Origin: Betaproteobacteria bacterium
GTDB lineage: Bacteria; Pseudomonadota; Gammaproteobacteria; Burkholderiales; SG8-39
Assembly: GCA_005884335.1 (NCBI GenBank)
Contig: VBCJ01000335.1
Location: forward strand, 1 to 5,431
Direction of reading: 5' to 3'
DNA length: 5,431 bases
Shown: positions 1 through 5,431 of the stretch, one piece after another
Layout: every line of letters begins with the position of its first letter
How positions within the stretch are numbered: the first letter of the stretch is position 1
Notes under the pieces: generated by a model
Database searches by the model: none
Told to the model about the DNA's origin: nothing
The model's input: the letters and a program-made list of their open reading frames with translations, nothing else
Position numbers and translations under genes: made by a program

Positions 1-486
1 CCCCGTTGCCGCGTTGAACGCCAGCACCTGGGGCCCGAGGATGCCGTTCGGGTCCGAGACCTCCATCTTGACGATCATGACCTTTCCCTTGCCCGTCTCA
101 CTCGAGCCGAACTCCACCCTCTTGATGACGGGGTCGTTGGCCCGCGTGGGCTCGGGCACGAGCACGACCTCGACCTCCAGCGTCTTGCCGGTCTCGACCC
201 TCACCGCATTCGGTTTATAAATGTAGCCGCTCGAGTAGACGTGCAGTCCGTATTGGCCGCCTTCACCGAGCTCGATCCGAAAGCGGCCGGCGGTATCGAC
301 CAGCGTCCCGCGGTCCCAGCGGTTATTGTGAATCTCGCCTTTCTCGAGCAGAGCGAGGCCCGCGAGCGGCTGGCCGCTTTGGGTCCGCACAATGCCAGTG
401 ATTACCGTCGCCGCGTCCGCGCCGAGCGGGAGCGCGAGCGCCGCCAGCCAGAGCGCGAGAAAGATTGAGAGGACGGTATGGATCAT
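1..486 (-). CDS. Exported protein with carboxypeptidase regulatory-like domain (3' end outside window)
   Basis: The frame opens at ATG 486-484 and stays open to the left edge, giving the first 162 residues with no stop in the window. Residues 1-25 look like a Sec signal peptide: a short start MIHT, a hydrophobic core (VLSIFLALWLAALALPL) and an ADA site suggesting cleavage after residue 25. The n-region has His but no Lys or Arg, which is slightly atypical. Residues 27-110 read as a carboxypeptidase regulatory-like/transthyretin-like beta-sandwich, with TGIVRTQSGQPLAG, then DTAGRFRIEL, then a YGLHV strand. After a PEPTRANDP linker a second Ig-like segment seems to begin (residues 120-162, containing VSDPNGI). 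Such domains are non-enzymatic and serve in adhesion, assembly or scaffolding outside the membrane. A strong AAGGAG site 5 bases upstream supports the start. It follows the cytochrome gene by 13 bases, so the two are probably co-expressed. The function is unknown and the rest of the protein could add an enzymatic domain. Confidence 0.85.
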   Translation of the reverse strand, partial: MIHTVLSIFLALWLAALALPLGADAATVITGIVRTQSGQPLAGLALLEKGEIHNNRWDRGTLVDTAGRFRIELGEGGQYGLHVYSSGYIYKPNAVRVETGKTLEVEVVLVPEPTRANDPVIKRVEFGSSETGKGKVMIVKMEVSDPNGILGPQVLAFNAATG

Positions 487-491
487 GCTGT

Positions 492-497
492 CTCCTT
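492..497 (-). promoter_or_regulatory. Ribosome binding site of the partial exported-protein gene
   Basis: On the minus strand this reads AAGGAG, followed by ACAGC and the ATG at 486. It is the best Shine-Dalgarno match in the window and decides the start of the leftmost gene. It lies just after the TAG stop of the cytochrome gene (502-500), so terminating ribosomes could reinitiate here. Confidence 0.8.
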
Positions 498-499
498 CA

Positions 500-1180
500 C
501 TATGGCGCGACGCTGAATGGCGCGACGCTGACCGGACGGCCGGCAAGCCTCGACATGAGGAACGCGATGACGTCAGCGGAGGGTTGTCCGTCAGACCCGA
601 GACGCGGAAGCTCCGGCCGGTGCCGCCCGAGGAAGCGCTCGAGCGACTCGACCTGGCCGTTCCCAGCGGCTGGAAAAAGCAGCGCGGCGGGAGTGACGGC
701 GCCGGCGTCGTGGCAGCTCCGGCACCAGCGGGCGTAGAGTCGTTCGCCACGCGCGACGCTCTCGGCGAGCGCGCGAAGCCGGCTCTCGAAGACGGCCTGG
801 CCGGCGACAATTCCGGGCGAGATCGGTGTGCCGGCGCCGTGCGAGGTCAGATACGCGGTGATCGCGAGGGCCGGCCGCTCAGCGTCGGGGAGCCGGTAAT
901 GACGCTGCACCGCCTCGGCATTCGCTTGGAAGAGCGTCATCACACGACCCTCGGGAGGCGGCAGCGGCCTGTACTTTGGAAAGCTCGCCGCCCATCCACG
1001 CGTCTCGGCTGGATCATAGTGACAGGTGGCGCACGCGACCGGATCCCGAGGGTCGGGTGAGCTCTTCCACCATCGCTCGCCCTCCGCGACGAGCTCTGCC
1101 AGGCCGCCTGCGGGCGCGCCCGCCGATGCCCCTCCGGCCGAGGCAAGCACGATAACCACCAGCGCGATGAAGCGGACCAT
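500..1180 (-). CDS. Exported diheme cytochrome c with SoxA-like first half
   Basis: The protein has 226 residues. Residues 1-20 form a Sec signal peptide (hydrophobic core FIALVVIVLASAGG, ASA site). Two c-type heme sites are visible: CATCH at 50-54 and CRSCH at 153-157. It should be a periplasmic electron carrier, or a subunit of a periplasmic oxidoreductase, with heme attached after export. The first half, including a FPKYRPLP stretch, VMTLFQANAEAVQRHY and AITAYLTSHGAGTPI, recalls from memory the N-terminal heme domain of SoxA, the thiosulfate-oxidising cytochrome. The second heme context lacks the SoxA catalytic arrangement and looks like an ordinary small cytochrome c domain, except that LP (191-192) stands where Met-Pro is usual. 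No other sox gene is present, so a thiosulfate role is not supported. ATG 1180 is 12 bases after the glycosyltransferase stop, with a weak GAGG site. The last codons lie in a 15-bp tandem repeat. The diheme call is firm; the SoxA relationship is moderate. Confidence 0.93.
   Translation of the reverse strand: MVRFIALVVIVLASAGGASAGAPAGGLAELVAEGERWWKSSPDPRDPVACATCHYDPAETRGWAASFPKYRPLPPPEGRVMTLFQANAEAVQRHYRLPDAERPALAITAYLTSHGAGTPISPGIVAGQAVFESRLRALAESVARGERLYARWCRSCHDAGAVTPAALLFPAAGNGQVESLERFLGRHRPELPRLGSDGQPSADVIAFLMSRLAGRPVSVAPFSVAP
502..531. repeat. Exact 15-bp tandem duplication at the cytochrome gene 3' end
   Basis: The 15-mer ATGGCGCGACGCTGA (plus strand) occurs at 502-516 and again, without a mismatch, at 517-531. 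On the coding strand it is five codons long, so the reading frame is kept and the protein tail reads SVAPFSVAP. The outer copy ends within the TAG stop codon (502-500). It looks like a recent slippage or duplication event. Confidence 0.9.
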
Positions 1181-1192
1181 CTCGCTCGAGCC

Positions 1193-2671
1193 TCACATGC
1201 TCCCGGAACGGCGATTGCCGCGCGGCGCGCCCTGGATGAGCGTCAAGGCGCCGACCGTGAGGAAGCCCGTCGTGTAGAGCGCGAGCAACGGAGCGGCCGC
1301 ATAGCTCTGATGGACGCAGACGAGCCACGTGCTCCAGCCGCAATAGAGTCCGAGGGCGAGCTCGACGACGCCTCCCCAGGGCCGCCAGTCCGCATAAGCC
1401 TTACCGCGCCAGCGCCCGTCTGCCTGACCGATGCCGAACTTCGGTGTGCGCACGAACTCGAGATCTCTTCTCCACAGCGCGTCGAGGACCGCCAGGCTCG
1501 TGCTCCACGCAACCCCGACGCCGATGATCATGATGGTAGGCAGCCGCCACAGGTGTCGAAGCCAGCCGGGATCGAGGACCCGCTGGGCGTAGACCAGCAG
1601 AAATCCGGGCCCGAGGACGCCCAGCGTGAAGGCGACGCTCACACCGACCAGGATGTTTCCTTCCAGTGGACCTTCCCTTGCGCTGAGCACAGGTGCGGAT
1701 AGGAGGACACCGATGAGGATCGCGGGGTGAATCATGTAGTACGTCAGGTGGATGAAGGCCTGGTACTTGGTCCAGAGCGACAGCGGCGCGCGAGCGACCG
1801 CCGGCAGGAGCTTGAGCGCGGTCTGGATGGATCCTTTCGCCCAACGACGCTGCTGCGATTTGAATCCCGTGATCAGAACCGGTAGCTCTGCCGGGCAAAC
1901 CAGATCGGGGCGGTAGACGATGCGCCAGCCGCGAAGCTGCGCGCGATAGCTCAGATCGAGGTCCTCGGTCAGCGTGTCGTGCGACCAGCCTCCTGCGTCC
2001 TCGATGGCGACCTTGCGCCAGACACCGGCCGTCCCATTGAAGTTCAGAAGCAGATTGCCCCAGAAACGCGCTGACTGTTCGACCGCGAAGTGGCCATCGA
2101 TGCCGAGGGACTGGGCAATCGTCAACACCGAGAACTCGCGGTTCAGATGACCCCAGCGCGTCTGGACGACCGCCACTTGCGCGTCGCTGAAGTGTGGGAT
2201 GGTCGTTCGGAGAAAGTCGGGGTTCGGCACCGCGTCGGCATCGAAGATCGCCACGAACTCTCCGCGCACCTCCTTGTGCCCCGCTGCGAGCGCGCCGGCC
2301 TTGAACCCCGTGCGCTCGCGACGGTGGAGGTGGACCACCGTGAGCCCTCGCGCACGGAGCTGGCTCGCCGCCTCGGCGATGATCCCGCCGGTGTCGTCGG
2401 TCGAGTCGTCGAGAACTTGAATCTCGAGACGGTCGTGTGGGTAGTCAAGAGCGCCCACAGCCTCGAGCAGGCGGCGCGCAACATAGCGCTCGTTATAGAG
2501 GGGAAGTTGCACCGTCACCGACGGCCACTCGGCTGGCGGCTCAGGCGCCGCGGCCTCTCGAATACGCCGGCGGTTCCACCAGTGGATCGCGAGCAGGAGA
2601 TACGCGTTCAGCCCATAGAGATTAAGCGCGACGACCGAGACGAAGTGGAGGACTCCGAGGACCGTTCTCAT
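1193..2671 (-). CDS. Membrane family-2 glycosyltransferase, cellulose synthase/CslA-like
   Basis: The protein has 492 residues. An N-terminal membrane helix (about 5-30) is followed by a cytosolic GT-A domain (about 50-290) and four or five more helices (about 305-328, 340-362, 378-398, 433-455, 460-480). The processive GT2 signatures are present: VLDDSTDDT (87-95) for nucleotide binding, FKAGAL (123-128), DADA (144-147) as the metal-binding DxD, TED (235-237) with the expected catalytic base, and QQRRW (273-277). RTPKFGIG follows at 408-415. This arrangement matches cellulose synthase-like enzymes of the CslA/glucomannan synthase type, which polymerise or transfer hexose from a nucleotide sugar and may extrude the product. 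The sugar cannot be read from the sequence. An open frame extends to 2857, but ATG 2671 is preferred: it overlaps the previous stop as ATGA, has a GAGGA site, and starts directly at the first helix. It is all but certainly co-translated with the upstream GT-C gene. Confidence 0.95.
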   Translation of the reverse strand: MRTVLGVLHFVSVVALNLYGLNAYLLLAIHWWNRRRIREAAAPEPPAEWPSVTVQLPLYNERYVARRLLEAVGALDYPHDRLEIQVLDDSTDDTGGIIAEAASQLRARGLTVVHLHRRERTGFKAGALAAGHKEVRGEFVAIFDADAVPNPDFLRTTIPHFSDAQVAVVQTRWGHLNREFSVLTIAQSLGIDGHFAVEQSARFWGNLLLNFNGTAGVWRKVAIEDAGGWSHDTLTEDLDLSYRAQLRGWRIVYRPDLVCPAELPVLITGFKSQQRRWAKGSIQTALKLLPAVARAPLSLWTKYQAFIHLTYYMIHPAILIGVLLSAPVLSAREGPLEGNILVGVSVAFTLGVLGPGFLLVYAQRVLDPGWLRHLWRLPTIMIIGVGVAWSTSLAVLDALWRRDLEFVRTPKFGIGQADGRWRGKAYADWRPWGGVVELALGLYCGWSTWLVCVHQSYAAAPLLALYTTGFLTVGALTLIQGAPRGNRRSGSM

Positions 2672-4029
2672 AGCGTCCTCGGCGCGAGCGCCGTCGGGAC
2701 CCGGTGCGCGATCGTACGCCAGCCGGAAAGGAAGAGGAGCGCGAAGAGGGGACCATACTCCGCCAGCCACGCCCACCACGGGATGGGCGCCGGCTCCACC
2801 ACATAGCTCAAGTACGAGAGCGACACGGCGCCGCTGAAGTAAAGCCACGCCGGCCACGGACTGAAGCAGAGGAACGGGACGATCCAGAGCACGTACCAGG
2901 GATGCATGCTGGTCGGCACGAGAAGGAGGTAGGCGCCGACCGCGAGCGCCCCCGCGCGTGTCATCCCCGCCGCGTTTCCCCCGTTGGCGCGGCCGATCCA
3001 GACGACGACCCCCGCCATCAGCGCGAAGAGGACACCCATCGCGACCGCCCGCGGCAACTCACCGGTGAGGCCCAGCGGGTAAGTCAGGAGTGCGCGAAGA
3101 CCGATGTTGTGGTCCTCGGCGCTGCCCAGGTATTCGGGAAGGAACCCGGCGGCGCCGAGCCTCACGGTGGCGGCGTGGGGAAGATATCCCAGCGCCACTG
3201 TGGCGGCCACGGCCGCCGGAAATCGCCAGTCGCGCGACCGCCACCAGGCGGGAAGAAGGACGAGGGGATAGAGCTTCAGCAGCACGGCACCGCCGAGCGC
3301 GATGCCCGCGCGCATGGAGGAGCCGCCCCCACGCCAGGCGAGGGCCGCCAGCACCAGAGGAATCACGACGAGGTCGACGTGGCCTGCCTGAACGCCCTCG
3401 AAGATCACGAGCGGCGACCACGCATACACGATCACCGCCGCTGGACTCGACCTCGTTCGACGAAGGAGAGCGAGGAGGAGCGCAACCGTGGCGATCTCGC
3501 TTGCGAGCAGAAACACTCGCCACGCAACGATGCTATTGGGCGCGACCCGCGCCATGAGCGCGAAGACCGCTTGGGCGCCCGGCGGGTAGACGGTCACCTT
3601 CGTCGGTCGATTGATGTTGGGATAGACCGCTTCATCGCGAAGCGGCGCGAGCTCGTCTGCGGCCGGCGGGTACCGATACGGGCTGATGCCCGCCCATTGC
3701 ACGCGACCGTCCCAGAGGTAGCGATAGAGATCGGACGAGAGCAGGACCGGGCTCGCGAGGACAGCGACCCGGAACAGGAGACCGAATGCGAGTACGAGAC
3801 CGAGCAGGATGCGGTCGGCGGGACCCCAGCGTAGCAGGAAGCGCGTGGCCGTCAGGTAGACGAGGAACAACGCGCTGAACAGCACGATATACGCGACGTG
3901 GGTCCGCAGGCTGCCGGCGGCGAGCAGAGACAGCCCGACCGTGTAGCCAAGCAGGCTCACCAGTCCGAGACCGCCGACGAGGGCTCGAGCTGCCGCGGGC
4001 CTCGTCACGCTTCCATCGCTGAGGGTCAC
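2668..4029 (-). CDS. GT-C type polyprenyl-phosphate sugar glycosyltransferase (DUF2029/GT87-like)
   Basis: The protein has 453 residues and is an integral membrane protein with roughly 11-13 predicted helices. The first large loop holds SSDLYRYLWDGR (98-109) followed by GISPYRYPP (114-122), typical of the GT-C fold, where an acidic residue just after a helix is catalytic (D100 is the candidate). Other family-like marks are VYPPGAQ (147-153), GHVDL (216-220), LLKLYPLVLLP (250-260) and HPWYVLWIVPF (376-386). Such enzymes take a sugar, commonly mannose, from a polyprenyl phosphate donor and add it to a lipid or glycan on the outer face of the cytoplasmic membrane. Donor and acceptor here are unknown. 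The start is GTG 4029, which overlaps the DoxX-like stop as GTGA. No good Shine-Dalgarno is seen, so translation probably relies on coupling. The stop overlaps the GT2 start by 4 bases, which suggests the two transferases act in one pathway. Confidence 0.92.
   Translation of the reverse strand: MTLSDGSVTRPAAARALVGGLGLVSLLGYTVGLSLLAAGSLRTHVAYIVLFSALFLVYLTATRFLLRWGPADRILLGLVLAFGLLFRVAVLASPVLLSSDLYRYLWDGRVQWAGISPYRYPPAADELAPLRDEAVYPNINRPTKVTVYPPGAQAVFALMARVAPNSIVAWRVFLLASEIATVALLLALLRRTRSSPAAVIVYAWSPLVIFEGVQAGHVDLVVIPLVLAALAWRGGGSSMRAGIALGGAVLLKLYPLVLLPAWWRSRDWRFPAAVAATVALGYLPHAATVRLGAAGFLPEYLGSAEDHNIGLRALLTYPLGLTGELPRAVAMGVLFALMAGVVVWIGRANGGNAAGMTRAGALAVGAYLLLVPTSMHPWYVLWIVPFLCFSPWPAWLYFSGAVSLSYLSYVVEPAPIPWWAWLAEYGPLFALLFLSGWRTIAHRVPTALAPRTL
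2676..2680 (-). promoter_or_regulatory. Ribosome binding site of the GT2 gene
   Basis: The minus strand reads GAGGA, then CGCT, then ATG at 2671. Together with the ATGA overlap it fixes the GT2 start at 2671 rather than at the open-frame start at 2857. It lies inside the last codons of the GT-C gene. Confidence 0.65.
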
Positions 4030-4544
4030 GCGGCGTGCTGGAGCACCCGTGCCCAGGTCTCACCGGCCATCGCCCGCCGACGCAGCGCCGGCTCAAGCGC
4101 GCGATCGATCCCGACGATCCGCCCGGCGCCGGCGAAGGCGAAGCAGAAAAGGGGCAGCGTCAGCAGCGGCCAGATCCAGTACCACTCGCCGGGTACATTG
4201 AATGCCCCGAGCGCGATGTTCACCTGCCAGAGGAAGCCGCCGACACCGGCCAGACGCGTGAGGATGCCGAAGAGCAGAGCCACGCCCAGCGCGAACTCGA
4301 TCACGAAGGTCTGCAGGCCAAAGAGGGAGAAGTGAGGCAAGACGACGTGCTCGAGGAATGCGGCGTACCAGCCGAACGTCGGGTTGGCGATCTCCTTCTG
4401 GATGAAGCCCTCGAGCCATCCGTAGTTGACCCACGGCGCCTTCTGCAACGCCATGTCGAGGAAGAGCAGGCCGTAGGCGATTCGGAACAGGGCGAGCGGC
4501 CAACCGGGCAGGCACGTTCTCAAGCCGACGGTGTCAGTTGACAT
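4026..4544 (-). CDS. DoxX/DoxD-like four-helix membrane protein
   Basis: The protein has 172 residues. An amphipathic start (WPLALFRIAYGLLFLDMALQ, 15-34) leads into about four hydrophobic segments (near 17-33, 75-97, 99-117, 122-139). It closes with GAGRIVGIDRALEP (139-152), the usual end of DoxX-family proteins, where a Gly-Arg and an Asp precede the cytosolic tail. The family includes the small subunit of archaeal thiosulfate:quinone oxidoreductase (DoxD) and many membrane proteins tied to redox or quinone chemistry, but most members lack a proven role. Only two cysteines (11 and 134) are seen and no CXXC. The chosen start is ATG 4544, 2 bases after the radical SAM stop, because a GGAG site lies 9 bases upstream; an in-frame start at 4580 would add 12 hydrophilic residues and overlap the previous gene. 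The stop overlaps the GT-C gene start. The family call is good; the function is open. Confidence 0.88.
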   Translation of the reverse strand: MSTDTVGLRTCLPGWPLALFRIAYGLLFLDMALQKAPWVNYGWLEGFIQKEIANPTFGWYAAFLEHVVLPHFSLFGLQTFVIEFALGVALLFGILTRLAGVGGFLWQVNIALGAFNVPGEWYWIWPLLTLPLFCFAFAGAGRIVGIDRALEPALRRRAMAGETWARVLQHAA

Positions 4545-4546
4545 TG

Positions 4547-5431
4547 TCAGATACTCCACATGAGCCCGCAGCCCCGGCACGGGTCCGGCGGACTCGCACT
4601 CTCGAAGTTGATCCGGAACCGGCGATACCGCTCGCCGTTCCAGATGTCGGCGAAGGGTTCGGCGAGCGCGTTACCCAAGCCCGGCGCCGCCCCTCTGAAG
4701 CTTGCCAGGGGCGTCGTCAACCCTGAGGCGCGGAGCGTGACGCCGAGCGTCCCTGCCAGCCCCTCGGCCTCATCGAGCGACTCCTGCTCCTGCTGGCGCA
4801 GCCGGCCGTGCAGCGCGTTCTCGGCCGTGGCGACTCCGAGCCCGTTGAAGACGAGCCGCTGCACGTAGACCTCATCGACGCAGAGGTCAGCGGCGAGTCG
4901 GACGAACGCCGACAGCTCGTGGAGGTTTACCCGAGAGGCCGTGAACCACAGCGAGACCCGCGGCGCCGTGCGGCTCCCCTCGGGCTCGAGCTCGATGAGC
5001 TGTCGCACATTGGCCACCACACGGTCGAACCGGTCGACGCCGCGGAGCTTCTGATACGTCTGTCTCGTCGCCGCGTCCATCGAGACCCGGTACTCGTCGA
5101 GCCCGCTCTCGATCAACCTGAGTGCGCGCCCGGCCGTGAGGCTGATCGCGTCCGAGTTGAAGAGCACGGTCGTGGCGCGAGTCTTCAGGTAGGCGACGAT
5201 CTCGAAAATCTCGCGGTTCAGGAGCGGCTCGCCGATACCGTGTAGCACCACACGCTCGAGGACCGGGAACTGCTCCGCGATGGCGGTGACCTGTCTGAGC
5301 GTGAGGTCAGCCGGCGGCTCCAGGCTCTGGAAGGTTCGGATGCACGTCTGGCATTTCGAATCGCAGCGATTGGTCGTCTCCAGATAGAGCGAGCGAGGCA
5401 GCGCGGCGACCACAGGCGGGCGGCGGCCGGT
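4547..5431 (-). CDS. Radical SAM protein with degenerate SPASM-like tail (5' end open)
   Basis: The frame is open through the right edge. A GTG at 5413 would give 288 residues, but no ribosome site precedes it, so the true start may lie outside. Counting from that GTG, CDSKCQTC (17-24) is the CX3CX2C site for the 4Fe-4S cluster that cleaves S-adenosylmethionine. HGIGEP (58-63) is the SAM-binding GGEP-type motif and EYRVSMDAAT (107-116) a typical core strand. The C-terminus (FADIWNGERYRRFR, then PCRGCG at 278-283) has the shape of SPASM proteins, which carry extra clusters for peptide, cofactor or sugar modification. The cysteine-rich block normally just before the IWNG motif is absent; that stretch (228-254) holds no Cys. 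The only other cysteine is C178. The substrate is unknown. Being first in the visible operon and 2 bases from the DoxX-like gene, it probably modifies a partner or precursor in the same system. Confidence 0.92.
   Translation of the reverse strand, partial: TGRRPPVVAALPRSLYLETTNRCDSKCQTCIRTFQSLEPPADLTLRQVTAIAEQFPVLERVVLHGIGEPLLNREIFEIVAYLKTRATTVLFNSDAISLTAGRALRLIESGLDEYRVSMDAATRQTYQKLRGVDRFDRVVANVRQLIELEPEGSRTAPRVSLWFTASRVNLHELSAFVRLAADLCVDEVYVQRLVFNGLGVATAENALHGRLRQQEQESLDEAEGLAGTLGVTLRASGLTTPLASFRGAAPGLGNALAEPFADIWNGERYRRFRINFESASPPDPCRGCGLMWSI
4554..4557 (-). promoter_or_regulatory. Ribosome binding site of the DoxX-like gene
   Basis: The minus strand reads GGAG, then TATCTGACA, then ATG at 4544. 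The 9-base spacing is normal and supports 4544 over the in-frame start at 4580. The site lies within the last codons of the radical SAM gene, whose TGA ends at 4547. Confidence 0.7.

Noticed and set aside
208..226. AT-rich patch with TTTATAAAT resembling a promoter -10 box
   Set aside because: It encodes the YIYKPN strand of the beta-sandwich domain inside an ongoing coding frame, and no matching -35 box or downstream start on either strand is convincing.
201..392. A 63-residue minus-strand open frame
   Set aside because: It lies in another frame of the leftmost exported-protein gene, which has the signal peptide, the ribosome site and a domain; the small frame has none.
392..1060. A 222-residue plus-strand open frame opposite the cytochrome gene
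   Set aside because: It is antisense to a gene with two heme motifs and a signal peptide, starts inside the leftmost exported-protein gene, and has no domain features.
2090..2806. A 238-residue plus-strand open frame opposite the GT2 gene
   Set aside because: It mirrors the catalytic region of the GT2 gene, has a low-complexity charged composition and shows no recognisable motif.
2672..2857. N-terminal extension of the GT2 gene to 2857
   Set aside because: The added 62 residues overlap the GT-C gene heavily, have no homology-like features, and the ATGA junction with GAGGA at 2671 is a better start.
2704..3834. A 376-residue open frame on the plus strand opposite the GT-C gene
   Set aside because: Its product is packed with Arg, Glu, His and Pro with no domain or membrane pattern, and it is antisense to a clear multi-helix protein. 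Long antisense frames are expected at this GC content.
4026..4544. Thiosulfate:quinone oxidoreductase assignment from DoxD-like protein plus SoxA-like cytochrome
   Set aside because: No DoxA, SoxB, SoxX or SoxYZ is present, the DoxX family is functionally diverse, and the two genes are separated by two glycosyltransferases. It remains only a possibility.

Overview
The window is a dense, high-GC bacterial segment with six genes, all read from the minus strand (right to left). They are so tightly packed that they are almost certainly one operon. Two genes overlap the end of the gene before them by 4 bases (GTGA and ATGA junctions), and the other gaps are 2, 12 and 13 bases. No promoter, terminator, RNA gene, mobile element or CRISPR array is visible. 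The promoter must lie beyond the right edge and the end of the transcript beyond the left edge. The organism cannot be named from this sequence. High GC, GTG starts, Sec-exported c-type cytochromes and this gene style would fit an uncultured Gram-negative-type soil or sediment lineage such as Rokubacteria/Methylomirabilota, Acidobacteriota or a deltaproteobacterial group; this is a weak inference.

In transcription order: (1) a radical SAM enzyme with a CX3CX2C cluster site and a SPASM-type tail that seems to lack its cysteine core (5' end at or beyond the right edge); (2) a DoxX/DoxD-like four-helix membrane protein; (3) a multi-spanning GT-C type glycosyltransferase of the DUF2029/GT87 kind, expected to use a polyprenyl-phosphate sugar; (4) a membrane family-2 glycosyltransferase of the cellulose synthase-like/CslA type with all catalytic motifs; (5) an exported diheme cytochrome c whose first half resembles SoxA; (6) the first 162 residues of an exported protein with a carboxypeptidase regulatory-like beta-sandwich domain, running off the left edge. 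Gene 6 has no stop in the window.

The combination is unusual. Two integral-membrane glycosyltransferases sit between a radical SAM/DoxX pair and two exported proteins, one of them a diheme cytochrome. A cautious reading is an envelope module that couples synthesis or export of a glycan or glycolipid to periplasmic electron transfer. No substrate can be assigned. The points most worth a second look are the missing SPASM cysteines, the SoxA-like half-domain joined to a second heme domain without the usual Met-Pro ligand loop, and an exact 15-bp tandem duplication at the 3' end of the cytochrome gene.
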